A stretch of DNA of 64,000 nucleotides from the NCBI RefSeq assembly GCF_030149515.1, contig NZ_JASBRI010000012.1:54958-118957 (forward strand). The letters are read 5' to 3'. The stretch's first letter is position 1, and each line of letters begins with the position of its first letter. Under the pieces are notes generated by a model that saw only the letters and a program-made list of their open reading frames with translations, made no database searches and had not been told where the DNA came from. Source of the DNA: Maricaulis sp. (GTDB taxonomy: Bacteria > Pseudomonadota > Alphaproteobacteria > Caulobacterales > Maricaulaceae). Both the position numbers and the translations under genes were made by a program. Positions 47,961-56,214 of this stretch are shown here, in pieces.

Positions 47961-48827
47961 CTAGCTTGCCAACGTATCGAACCAGTCGAACGGCATCGGC
48001 CAGAAGCGTTCAGCCCCGCGCCGGAAGGCGCCGGCATGATCGACGCGGTCAAGGCCGAGATCGGCGGGAGCAAGGCGGATCATTTCACTCGGCGCGGACG
48101 TGTAGATATCCAGAATATCCTGCACCGCCCCCTCCGTGGCGATCGGATCGTCGGAGAACTGGTAGGACCGGATCGGCGCGGCGATCCGGTCGTAACAATG
48201 CTCGCCTATATTCTCCAGATCGTCGCCCAGATAGCCTGGCAGCGATGCCCAGCGGCGCCACTGCAGGAAAACCTCGCGCGGCAGCGCCGTTCCACCCCAG
48301 GCGCCGCCCGCGGGTATATAGCCCGCAAGGGCCAGGCAGGCCGGCCCGTAGAGGAACCAGAAGAATTTCACGCGTGGCTTGTAGCCGGCCCGATGCCGGC
48401 CCCAATGTCCCGACCCGCAGCACACGAAGGCATGCGCGCGGGCCTTGCCGGCATTGTCCGCCAGGCCGATCAGGTGGCCGCCCACCGAATGCCCCAGCGT
48501 GTAGAGCGGCTTGCCTGGCGCCAACGCCTCCGCCCGGTCCAGCGCGGCGGGCATGTCCAGCCGGCCCCAGTCGAGAATGTCGGCCCTGAAACCACGCAGG
48601 CGTTCGGGCGCGGATCCCGCAATACCGCGGTAGTCATAGACCAGGCAGGCAAAACCGTGTTCCGCCCCGGCCAGGGCGATGCGGCGGTAGAATCCCTTGG
48701 GAAAACCCGTGCCGGACGAAATCAGCACTGCGGCCCTCGGATTGTCCGGCGCGATGATCCGTCCGGACAGCGAATAGCCGTCTCGGGCGTCGAACCGGAT
48801 TTCATCTTCTTCGATCAGCGTGGTCAT
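47961..48827 (-). CDS. Alpha/beta hydrolase (COG4757-like)
   Basis: A 288-residue hydrolase. It has SSGTGFPKGFYRRIALAGAE, VYDYRGIAGS, the nucleophile elbow GHSVGGHLIG near residue 113 and a final histidine likely in VDHAGAFRR. The family is conserved but of unknown substrate. It is transcribed opposite to both neighbours. Confidence 0.83.
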   Translation of the reverse strand: MTTLIEEDEIRFDARDGYSLSGRIIAPDNPRAAVLISSGTGFPKGFYRRIALAGAEHGFACLVYDYRGIAGSAPERLRGFRADILDWGRLDMPAALDRAEALAPGKPLYTLGHSVGGHLIGLADNAGKARAHAFVCCGSGHWGRHRAGYKPRVKFFWFLYGPACLALAGYIPAGGAWGGTALPREVFLQWRRWASLPGYLGDDLENIGEHCYDRIAAPIRSYQFSDDPIATEGAVQDILDIYTSAPSEMIRLAPADLGLDRVDHAGAFRRGAERFWPMPFDWFDTLAS

Positions 48828-48930
48828 GACATGACTCTGCCGGATGACGTGCGCGTCAAGTCAAGCAGGCAGATTGAATGGCGCGAATACGCCATTAAGT
48901 TGCCGGTGACACGCAGCCATGGAGACGCCG

Positions 48931-49392
48931 ATGTCCGCGATCGAAGCCCGCCTTGCCGAACTCGGCATTTCCCTTCCCGAACCTGCCGCACCGGTGGCCA
49001 ATTACGTGCCCTTCGTGCAGACGGGCAATTTGGTCTTCATCTCCGGCCAGGTCTCGCTCGGACCGGACGGTCTGGTAAAGGGCCGGCTGGGCGAGGACAT
49101 GGACCTGGCCGCCGGCCAGGCCGCAGCCCGGCTGTGCGGCATCAATCTGATCGCCCAGCTCAAGTCTGCCTGCAGTGGCGATCTCTCGCGGCTGCAACGG
49201 GTCGTCAAGCTCGGCGGGTTCGTCTCCGTGAAACCGGGCTTCGTCGAAATCCCCCAGGTCATCAACGGCTGTTCCGACCTCATGGTCGAGGCCTTCGGCG
49301 ACAAGGGCCGCCATGCCCGTTCGGCAGTCTCATGTCCCGAACTGCCGCTGGGTGCGGCGGTCGAAGTCGATGGCATCTTCGAGATCGCCTGA
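48931..49392 (+). CDS. RidA/YjgF family protein
   Basis: A 153-residue member of the larger RidA-like group (YjgH/RutC type), starting MSAIEARLAELGISLPEP. The core NYVPFVQTGNLVFISGQVSL is clear. RidA proteins hydrolyse reactive enamine/imine intermediates. The catalytic arginine of true RidA is not obvious here, so the activity may differ. The start at 48931 has a GGAG seven bases before it. The downstream cupin gene starts on the last base of its stop codon. Confidence 0.88.
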   Translation: MSAIEARLAELGISLPEPAAPVANYVPFVQTGNLVFISGQVSLGPDGLVKGRLGEDMDLAAGQAAARLCGINLIAQLKSACSGDLSRLQRVVKLGGFVSVKPGFVEIPQVINGCSDLMVEAFGDKGRHARSAVSCPELPLGAAVEVDGIFEIA

Positions 49393-49703
49393 TGAAACGC
49401 ATCCGAGCCCGCGACTTCACCGCCGATCGCGCCTGGGGCTCGCACCGCCTCGCCCTGTTCGGCACCACCGGCGTCGACCTGCACTGGACCGACAAACCCT
49501 ATCGCTGGCACCGCAATACGGGCGACGAGGTCTTTGTCGTCCTCGATGGGACAGTGGAGATGAAATACCGCGAAGACGGTGAGGAGAGAGTCATGCTGCT
49601 GGAGGTGGGCGACGCACTGGCCATCGGCAATGGCGAGGAACATGTCGCCCATCCGGTCGGCGAGGCCCGCATTCTCGTGGTCGAGGACATCAACAGCGAC
49701 TAG
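49392..49703 (+). CDS. Cupin domain protein
   Basis: A 103-residue cupin, MKRIRARDFTADRAWGSHRL, with the barrel motif in RWHRNTGDEVFVVLDGTVEM and a second part GDALAIGNGEEHVAHPV. It starts on the last base of the RidA stop (TGATG), so they are coupled. Metal ligands H and E are present (HRNTGDE, EEH). The function is unknown; small cupins with RidA neighbours suggest handling of a small reactive metabolite (inference). Confidence 0.87.
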   Translation: MKRIRARDFTADRAWGSHRLALFGTTGVDLHWTDKPYRWHRNTGDEVFVVLDGTVEMKYREDGEERVMLLEVGDALAIGNGEEHVAHPVGEARILVVEDINSD

Positions 49704-49814
49704 CCGTCGCTGCGGCGCGCGGACCGGACACGACGAATTTACAGGTGCAGCCCTCGCCCGGCCTGCCGGTGTCGGCTAAAGGTGCCGGACACTGTCGAAA
49801 AGGGATCTTCGATC

Positions 49815-50561
49815 ATGATGCGATTTGCCGGTTTGGTGGCTGCGGCCGTTTTCCTGATGGGCTGCCAGCAGGGCAACGCCGATGCCCAGATGTCCGATGC
49901 GGACCGGGAGGAAGTGCGCGAGATCGTGCGCGACTATATCCTTGAAAATCCGGAAATCATCGAAGAGGCCCTGATCGAACTGCAGCGCCGCGCCCGGGCC
50001 CGCGAAATGCAGGCGACCTACGATGCTGTCGCTGCCCAGTCCGACGCGATCTACAATGATCCTCGCGATCCACGCGTGGGGCCCGACGACGCGGATGTCG
50101 TGATCGTCGAATTCATGGACTATCGCTGTTCCTATTGCCGCGTGGCCGCGCAATGGGTCGAGGCGGTGCGCGAGCGGCACGGTGACCGCGTCCAGTTCAT
50201 CTTCAAGGAATACCCGATCCTGGGCGAGGATTCGCTCCAGGCGGCCCGGGCGGCCATCGCCGCGCTGCGCCAGGGCGAAAACGTCTATGCCCCCTTCCAC
50301 CATGCCATGGTGTCTTCGTCCGGCCCCCTGCCGGACGAACGGATCGACCAGCTAGCCCGGGTCTCCGGTGTCGATGTCGAGCGCATGCGCGAAGACATGG
50401 AAGACCCGGCAATCATGGATCATATCAACCAGGTGCGCTCGCTTGGCCAGGTTCTGGGCGTGTCCGGCACCCCCTTCTTCATCGTCGACGGCACAGTGGT
50501 GCCCGGTGCCAACGAAATGGCGCTGGAAGAGGCGTTGAACCGGGCCCTGGCGGCGGATTAG
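49815..50561 (+). CDS. DsbA-family thiol-disulfide oxidoreductase, probable lipoprotein
   Basis: A 248-residue protein. MMRFAGLVAAAVFLMGCQQG is a lipoprotein signal with lipobox LMGC (C17 lipidated). A short helical linker follows, then a thioredoxin-fold DsbA domain with CSYC (C105, C108) and the cis-proline in GVSGTPFFIVDG. The family forms or isomerises disulfides in the periplasm (BdbD/DsbD-like Com1 group). No partner such as DsbB is near. The last part of its range is close to the VOC gene, nine bases away on the other strand. Confidence 0.9.
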   Translation: MMRFAGLVAAAVFLMGCQQGNADAQMSDADREEVREIVRDYILENPEIIEEALIELQRRARAREMQATYDAVAAQSDAIYNDPRDPRVGPDDADVVIVEFMDYRCSYCRVAAQWVEAVRERHGDRVQFIFKEYPILGEDSLQAARAAIAALRQGENVYAPFHHAMVSSSGPLPDERIDQLARVSGVDVERMREDMEDPAIMDHINQVRSLGQVLGVSGTPFFIVDGTVVPGANEMALEEALNRALAAD

Positions 50562-50570
50562 GCACCCGCC

Positions 50571-50987
50571 CTACCCGTCGATGCGCACATTGCCGTCTGC
50601 ATCGATGGCCCAGCTTCCATTCCAGGCGATTTCCCAGGCATGGCCGTCGGGATCGGCGAAATAGCCGGAATAGCCGCCCCAGGGGGCTTCTTCGGCCGGT
50701 TTGAGGAGGGTGGCGCCGGCGCCGACGGCCTTTTCCAGCAATGGATCGACCTCGGCCTTGTCGCGCACATTATAGGCCAGCGCCACACGGCCCCGGCCAT
50801 CATTGTCGCGCTTCATGTCGTGATCGAAACTTTCGCGCTGGAACAGGCCCAGCACCACACCGTTGAGCTGGAAGAAAACGATCTGTTCATTCTCGAACGC
50901 GGCGGTCCAGCCGAGCTTTTCATAGAATTCACGCGCCCTCGCGGGATTGTCCACGCCAAGGGTGATAAGCGAGACACGCTGTTCCAT
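50571..50987 (-). CDS. VOC/glyoxalase-like protein
   Basis: A 138-residue vicinal-oxygen-chelate protein: MEQRVSLITLGVDNPARARE, FYEKLGW, and the second half GYFADPDGHAWEIAWN. Two beta-alpha-beta-beta-beta modules are present. The metal ligands are only partly kept. The substrate is unknown. Confidence 0.85.
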   Translation of the reverse strand: MEQRVSLITLGVDNPARAREFYEKLGWTAAFENEQIVFFQLNGVVLGLFQRESFDHDMKRDNDGRGRVALAYNVRDKAEVDPLLEKAVGAGATLLKPAEEAPWGGYSGYFADPDGHAWEIAWNGSWAIDADGNVRIDG

Positions 50988-51046
50988 ACCGGTCCTCCAT
51001 AGCGGAAAACCAGACTAGAACAAAATGGGAACATTGCAAGCCGGGA

Positions 51047-51847
51047 TCAGATCAGACCCGACAGCGGCGAGGACGGATCAGCATAGCGCTTCTTCGGCAT
51101 GCGCCCGGCGAGATAGGCCTCGCGGCCAGCGACAACGGCGTGGCGCATCGCCCGCGCCATGCGCACCGGATCCTTCGCTTCGGCAATGGCCGTATTCATG
51201 AGCACGCCGTCACAGCCCAGTTCCATCGCCACGGCGGCATCGGAGGCCGTTCCGACGCCCGCATCCACGATCACCGGAACGCCCGACTGTTCGACGATGA
51301 GGCGTATATTGACCGGGTTCTGGATGCCCAGGCCCGACCCGATCGGCGCGCCAAGCGGCATGATCGCGCAGCAGCCGGCCTCTTCCAGCTTCCTGGCGTA
51401 GACCGGATCGTCCGAGCAATAGACCATCACCTCGAACCCGTCCGCGATCAGCATCTCGGCTGCGCGCAACGTCTCGGCCATGTCGGGATAGAGGTGTTTG
51501 GGATCGGAGAGGACTTCCAGCTTCACCAGGTTCCACCCTCCAGCCTCGCGCGCCAGGCGCAGCGTGCGGATGGCATCCTCGCCGGTGAAACAGCCGGCCG
51601 TGTTGGGCAGGTAGGTGTAATCCTCGGGCGAAATGAAATCGATCAGGCGCGGTTCGCCGGGATCGGACAGGTTCACCCGGCGCACCGCCACCGTGATCAT
51701 CTCCGCGCCGGACGCCTGCAGCGCCTCGGCATTGAGCGCATAGGTCTCGTACTTGCCCGTGCCGATGATCAGACGCGACGAAAAGCTGCGGCCGGCGACG
51801 ACCAGCGGTGCGTCCTGTTGCGGTTTGAGGGTCGTTGCGTCGTCCAT
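51047..51847 (-). CDS. thiG: Thiazole synthase
   Basis: A 266-residue TIM-barrel enzyme that makes the thiazole ring of thiamine. Marks are [13 protein letters not shown] (the Schiff-base lysine region is later, [15 protein letters not shown]), [11 protein letters not shown] and [20 protein letters not shown]. It starts two bases after the thiS stop. No other thiamine genes are present here. Confidence 0.96.
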   Translation of the reverse strand: MDDATTLKPQQDAPLVVAGRSFSSRLIIGTGKYETYALNAEALQASGAEMITVAVRRVNLSDPGEPRLIDFISPEDYTYLPNTAGCFTGEDAIRTLRLAREAGGWNLVKLEVLSDPKHLYPDMAETLRAAEMLIADGFEVMVYCSDDPVYARKLEEAGCCAIMPLGAPIGSGLGIQNPVNIRLIVEQSGVPVIVDAGVGTASDAAVAMELGCDGVLMNTAIAEAKDPVRMARAMRHAVVAGREAYLAGRMPKKRYADPSSPLSGLI

Positions 51848-51849
51848 GC

Positions 51850-52092
51850 CTAACCACCTCCTACAAACGCGACGATTTCAATCCGGTCGCCGTCTTCCAG
51901 TGCCGTCTGTCCATAAAGAGAGCGCGGCACGATCTCCAGATTGCGTTCCACAGCGATCTTTCGCCCGTCGAGCTTTAGATCGGCGACAAGGTCGGCAATC
52001 TTCGCACCGGCCGGGATCGACCGGCTTTCGCCATTGACTGTGAGCTGCAGCACGGCTTCGCTTGACCTTTCGTGAGTCCTGACGTCTGTCAC
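51850..52092 (-). CDS. thiS: Sulphur carrier protein ThiS
   Basis: An 80-residue ubiquitin-like protein ending in [10 protein letters not shown]; the diglycine end is thiocarboxylated to give sulphur to ThiG. The start is a GTG with AAGGGG upstream. The first about 13 residues exceed the usual 65-residue length, so a later start (for example near 52053) is possible. The gap to the divergent aroQ is only 34 bases; there is no room for a TPP riboswitch. Confidence 0.92.
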   Translation of the reverse strand: MTDVRTHERSSEAVLQLTVNGESRSIPAGAKIADLVADLKLDGRKIAVERNLEIVPRSLYGQTALEDGDRIEIVAFVGGG

Positions 52093-52126
52093 GTCGTAAT
52101 TCCCCTTCCGGCTTCAAAGCAAGGCC

Positions 52127-52561
52127 ATGACCAAACCCATTCACATCCTCAACGGCCCGAATCTCAATCTTCTCGGTACGCGCGAACCCGAAGTCTACGG
52201 GGCGATGTCGCTGGCCGATATCGAATCCGCGTGCGAGTCCCGTGCCCGTGATTTGGGGGTTTCCATCGTCTTTCGCCAGTCCAATCACGAGGGACAGCTG
52301 ATCGACTGGCTGCATGACGCGAACGTCAACGCCTCTGCGGTCGTTTTCAACCCGGGTGCATTGACGCATACATCGGTCGCTTTGCATGACGCCGTTCGCG
52401 CTATAGAACCTCCGGTCATCGAAGTTCATTTGAGTCAAACAGCGGCACGAGAACCTTTCCGGCATCACTCCTACATCGCCTCGGCCGCACGGGGCTCCAT
52501 CACGGGTCTGGGGCTGAACAGCTACCTGCTGGGGATCGAAGCCGCCGCCCGGTGTCTTTAA
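52127..52561 (+). CDS. aroQ: 3-dehydroquinate dehydratase, type II
   Basis: A 144-residue shikimate-pathway enzyme: [20 protein letters not shown] (catalytic tyrosine in EVYG), [22 protein letters not shown] (the usual NPGAYTHTS has Leu for Tyr) and [13 protein letters not shown]. It opens the aroQ-accB-accC-aat cluster typical of alphaproteobacteria. Confidence 0.96.
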   Translation: MTKPIHILNGPNLNLLGTREPEVYGAMSLADIESACESRARDLGVSIVFRQSNHEGQLIDWLHDANVNASAVVFNPGALTHTSVALHDAVRAIEPPVIEVHLSQTAAREPFRHHSYIASAARGSITGLGLNSYLLGIEAAARCL

Positions 52562-52592
52562 ACGCAATCGACGGAACCAAAGGCATTTCATC

Positions 52593-53078
52593 ATGAGTTC
52601 TGATTCCCGCTCCCGCTCTCCGATCGACCCCAAACTCGTTCGCGAGCTGGCGGACATCCTCCGCGAAACGGAATTGTCCGAGATCGAAGTCGAGCATGAC
52701 GATCTGCGCCTGCGCATCGCACGCCAGCTGACGGTGGCACCGGTCGCACAGACCGTGTCCGTCCCGTCGCCGGCGCCCGCTGCAGCCGCCGCTTCGGCAC
52801 CGCAGGAGGCGCCGGCCGCCGCTCCCGCCCCCGCCGGAGATCAGCCCGGCACGGTGAAATCGCCCATGGTCGGCACCGTCTATCTCAGGCCGAATCCCGA
52901 CAGCGCCAATTTCGTCCGCGTGGGCGACAAGGTGAAACAGGGCGACACCATCCTGCTGGTCGAAGCCATGAAGACCTTCAACCCGATCACCGCCGACAAG
53001 GCCGGTACGATTTCGGATATCCTGGTCGAGGACGGCCAGCCCGTGGAATACGGCGAACCGCTCTTCGTCCTGTCCTGA
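52593..53078 (+). CDS. accB: Biotin carboxyl carrier protein of acetyl-CoA carboxylase
   Basis: A 161-residue protein with an N-terminal helix ([15 protein letters not shown]), a flexible proline/alanine linker (about 55-85) and the biotinyl domain with [10 protein letters not shown] (K127 carries biotin). It is 28 bases before accC, and the two form one enzyme half. Confidence 0.97.
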   Translation: MSSDSRSRSPIDPKLVRELADILRETELSEIEVEHDDLRLRIARQLTVAPVAQTVSVPSPAPAAAAASAPQEAPAAAPAPAGDQPGTVKSPMVGTVYLRPNPDSANFVRVGDKVKQGDTILLVEAMKTFNPITADKAGTISDILVEDGQPVEYGEPLFVLS

Positions 53079-53106
53079 CGCTCATACCCGACGCGAGCGC
53101 ATAACC

Positions 53107-54453
53107 ATGTTCGACAAGATCCTCATCGCCAATCGCGGCGAGATTGCCCTTCGCGTCCATCGCGCATGCCGCGAGATGGGCATCCGCACCGTGGCCGTCC
53201 ACTCGGAGGCCGACGCCAATGCGATGCCTGTCCGCCTGGCCGACGAAAGCGTGTGCATCGGCCCGCAGCCGGCGAGCAAATCCTCTCTGCACATTCCCTC
53301 GATCATTACCGCAGCGGAAGTGACCGGCGCCCAGGCCATCCATCCCGGCTATGGCTTCCTGTCGGAGAATGCCCGGTTCGCCGAGATCGTCGAGGCCCAT
53401 GGCCTCGCCTTCATCGGCCCGACGGCCGAGCATATCCGCATGATGGGCGACAAGATCACGGCCAAGAAGGCCGTGATGGACGCCGGTATCCCGGTTGTGC
53501 CCGGCTCGCAAGGCGGTGTCGCAACCTATGAGGAAGCCAAGCCGATCGCGGAGGAGATCGGTTATCCGGTTCTGATCAAGGCTGCTTCCGGTGGCGGCGG
53601 GCGCGGCATGAAGGTCGCTGAAAGCCCCGACAAGCTGAAAGGCGCGATGGAGACTGCGTCGGCAGAAGCCTCGGCCGCCTTCGGCGACGGCACGGTCTAT
53701 CTGGAAAAATATCTCGGCCAGCCGCGCCACATCGAGATCCAGGTCCTGGCCGATACGCACGGCAATGTGGTCCATCTGGGCGAACGCGACTGCTCGCTGC
53801 AGCGCCGCCACCAGAAACTCCTGGAAGAGGCACCCTCGCCGGCGCTCAATGCCGAAGACCGCAAGAAGATCGGCGACACGGTCCGCAAGGCGATCGAGGC
53901 GATCGGCTATCGCGGTGTCGGAACGATCGAATTCCTGTGGGAGAACGGCGAGTTCTATTTTATCGAAATGAATACCCGCCTGCAGGTGGAACACCCGGTC
54001 ACCGAGATGATCACCGGTATCGACCTCGTGCGCGAACAGATTCGCGTGGCCGACGGCGCGCCGCTGGACATCAAGCAGTCCGACATCGCCTTCGAGGGCT
54101 GGGCCATCGAGTGCCGTATCAATGCGGAAAACCCCAAGACCTTCGCGCCCTCGCCGGGCAAGGTCACCGAATTCCATGCCCCGGGCGGTCTCGGCGTTCG
54201 CCTCGATTCCGCCCTATACGCGGGCTATTCCATCCCGCCCTATTATGACAGCCTGATCGGCAAGCTGATCGTGCACGGCCGGACGCGGGCGGAAACGCTG
54301 CTGCGGCTGCGACGGGCACTGGAAGAAATGGTCGTCGGCGGTGTGGAGACCACGATCCCGATCTTCCTCGACCTGCTCGAGGAACCGGATTTCGTGAACG
54401 GGGACTACCATATCCGCTGGCTCGAGGAGTGGCTGGCCAAGCGCAACGGCTAG
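53107..54453 (+). CDS. accC: Biotin carboxylase subunit of acetyl-CoA carboxylase
   Basis: A 448-residue ATP-grasp enzyme, MFDKILIANRGEIALRVHRA, with the glycine-rich loop KAASGGGGRGMKVA and EMNTRLQVEHPVTE. It carboxylates biotin on AccB, the first step of fatty acid synthesis. The operon continues to aat after 21 bases. Confidence 0.98.
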   Translation: MFDKILIANRGEIALRVHRACREMGIRTVAVHSEADANAMPVRLADESVCIGPQPASKSSLHIPSIITAAEVTGAQAIHPGYGFLSENARFAEIVEAHGLAFIGPTAEHIRMMGDKITAKKAVMDAGIPVVPGSQGGVATYEEAKPIAEEIGYPVLIKAASGGGGRGMKVAESPDKLKGAMETASAEASAAFGDGTVYLEKYLGQPRHIEIQVLADTHGNVVHLGERDCSLQRRHQKLLEEAPSPALNAEDRKKIGDTVRKAIEAIGYRGVGTIEFLWENGEFYFIEMNTRLQVEHPVTEMITGIDLVREQIRVADGAPLDIKQSDIAFEGWAIECRINAENPKTFAPSPGKVTEFHAPGGLGVRLDSALYAGYSIPPYYDSLIGKLIVHGRTRAETLLRLRRALEEMVVGGVETTIPIFLDLLEEPDFVNGDYHIRWLEEWLAKRNG

Positions 54454-54474
54454 CCGTTTCGCTGCGGAGGCCCG

Positions 54475-55125
54475 ATGCGCGGTTTCGGTGCGGAAGACCT
54501 GATCGATTGTTACGCTCGCGGCGTCTTTCCGATGGCCGAGGGCCGTGACGATCCGCGCATCTATCTGCTCGATCCCGACGAACGCGGCGTGCTTCCGCTG
54601 GACGGTTTCCACATCTCCCGCAGCCTTGCCAGGACCGTACGCAAGGACCTGTACCAGGTCGGTATCGACGAGTGCTTCGAACAAGTGGTGCAGGGCTGTG
54701 CCGAACCGGCGCCCGGCCGGGAGGAGACCTGGATTAATTCCGGCATTCTCACGCTCTACAGCGAACTGCACCGGCTCGGTTATGCCCATTCGGTAGAGTG
54801 CTGGGCCGGAGGCGAGCTGGTCGGCGGCCTCTACGGCGTCGCACTGGGCGGCGCGTTCTTCGGCGAGAGCATGTTTTCGCGACGGCGCGACGCGTCGAAA
54901 GTCGCCCTGGTCCATCTCGTCGCACGGCTGAGGGCCGGCGGATATGTCCTGCTGGACACCCAGTTCACCACGGAACACCTGGAACGTTTCGGCGCCGAGA
55001 CGATCCCGCGAACCGACTACAAGACGCTGCTTTCGCGGGCTCTCGCCAAGGATGCGGATTTCTTCGCAATGCCGGATGAAATCAGCGGCGCTCAGGCCCT
55101 GCAGTCCAGCACCCACACATCGTAA
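54475..55125 (+). CDS. aat: Leucyl/phenylalanyl-tRNA-protein transferase
   Basis: A 216-residue enzyme that adds Leu or Phe from tRNA to proteins with N-terminal Arg or Lys. Marks are [40 protein letters not shown] and [15 protein letters not shown]. It creates the N-degrons read by ClpS-ClpA, both in this window. Its last 34 bases overlap the DUF2155 gene on the other strand. Confidence 0.96.
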   Translation: MRGFGAEDLIDCYARGVFPMAEGRDDPRIYLLDPDERGVLPLDGFHISRSLARTVRKDLYQVGIDECFEQVVQGCAEPAPGREETWINSGILTLYSELHRLGYAHSVECWAGGELVGGLYGVALGGAFFGESMFSRRRDASKVALVHLVARLRAGGYVLLDTQFTTEHLERFGAETIPRTDYKTLLSRALAKDADFFAMPDEISGAQALQSSTHTS

Positions 55126-55577
55126 ACGGCATGTTCGAGCGGGTTTTGCGCCGGGCGTGAGGCAAACATCCAGCCGGAAAAGATCTGCTCGCCCTCGACA
55201 TCCACCCCGAACCCATCCGTGCGCCGGTCACGGATCTGCAGGAAGGCATAGGTCTCCGGCGTCTCTTCCGGCGGCCGTTTGCGGCAATACTGCGCGGTGA
55301 TGGCCAGGGCGCCGAACTGTTCCGTCTCGCCGATCTCGATTTCGAAATCCCGGGTGCGCGCCGTGACCTTGTCGAGACCACGCAGCACAACGACGCTGCC
55401 GGGCTCGGAAGACAGCGGCTCCCGCTCGCGCGCATCGGGATCGTCCCGGCGCAGCATGCCGGCAACCTCGTCGCGATCCGCGCCGGAGGGTTCGGACGAC
55501 TGGGACTGTGTCTGCTGAGCCAGCGCTGACGCCGCCAAGCACACAGACGCAAGGGAAACAAGAAGACCGGTTTTCAT
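55092..55577 (-). CDS. DUF2155 secreted protein
   Basis: A 161-residue protein with a signal peptide ([20 protein letters not shown]) and the DUF2155 domain ([60 protein letters not shown]). Widely conserved in alphaproteobacteria, role unknown. Two cysteines, in AQYC and VLDC, could form a disulfide. It lies downstream of the NDUFA12-like gene on the same strand, as is usual. Confidence 0.9.
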   Translation of the reverse strand: MKTGLLVSLASVCLAASALAQQTQSQSSEPSGADRDEVAGMLRRDDPDAREREPLSSEPGSVVVLRGLDKVTARTRDFEIEIGETEQFGALAITAQYCRKRPPEETPETYAFLQIRDRRTDGFGVDVEGEQIFSGWMFASRPAQNPLEHAVYDVWVLDCRA

Positions 55578-55632
55578 GACGCCCACTCTGCCCACCGATT
55601 GTGACACTGTCGAGGCGCGGCCGCCCCGGTGA

Positions 55633-56043
55633 TCAGGCCTCGTCCGGAGACCAGGCCTCGTAATCGGCCGTGGCGGCCTGACGTTCCTCGCCTACCAGGA
55701 GACTGCCGGTCGGGCGATAGGCGTAAACCGTGCCGGTGAGATTGGGATAATGGTCCTTTTCCCAGGGCTGGCGCCGCAGCGGCTCCTCGCTCGGCGGCTT
55801 CTCGAACGTGTGGTGCAGCCAGCCATGCCAGTCGGACGGCACACGCGAGGCATCGGCATAACCCTTGTAGACCACCCAGCGGCGCTTGCGGCCGTCGGGT
55901 CCTGTCGTTCCGCGTTCTTCGAAATAGCGATTGCCGTATTCGTCTTCACCGACCTTCTTCGCGCCGCGCATGGCAAGCGTCAGGAAGGTTCCCGGCGTGG
56001 CGTCCTTCCACCACACGAAAATCTTGGCGATCAATCCGAACAT
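55633..56043 (-). CDS. NDUFA12-family NADH:ubiquinone oxidoreductase accessory subunit
   Basis: A 136-residue homologue of mitochondrial complex I subunit NDUFA12 (B17.2), with GRKRRWVVYKGYADASRVPS, DWHGWLHHTFEKPPSEEPL and WEKDHYPNLTGT. It starts MFGLIAKIFVWWKDATPGTF. In Alphaproteobacteria it is a supernumerary subunit of complex I. A long open frame that continues upstream is not part of the gene. Confidence 0.95.
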   Translation of the reverse strand: MFGLIAKIFVWWKDATPGTFLTLAMRGAKKVGEDEYGNRYFEERGTTGPDGRKRRWVVYKGYADASRVPSDWHGWLHHTFEKPPSEEPLRRQPWEKDHYPNLTGTVYAYRPTGSLLVGEERQAATADYEAWSPDEA

Positions 56044-56214
56044 TGTCAGCGGCTCCGAGTCGGTCGAGACAGCCGCGCCTATATGCCTGCGCAAGACGGG
56101 CCGGTCCAGTGCCGAACGCGGCTGGGCCTGGCGGCGGGGTTCTTGGCCGTCCTCCGGCGCGGTAGACTTGTGACTCTCCCGGGCGATTCGGGAGGCTTGA
56201 GGGTGGTGGAAAAC

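Noticed and set aside
48036..49703. A 555-codon frame crossing the hydrolase and RidA genes
   Set aside because: Only its last 103 codons are a real gene (the cupin); the rest is antisense to the hydrolase and out of frame with RidA.
52093..52126. Possible TPP riboswitch before thiS
   Set aside because: The gap to the divergent aroQ is only 34 bases, too short for the riboswitch.
55750..56214. Upstream extension of the NrdJ-like frame by 155 codons
   Set aside because: The added part is antisense to the NDUFA12 gene and lacks NrdJ similarity.
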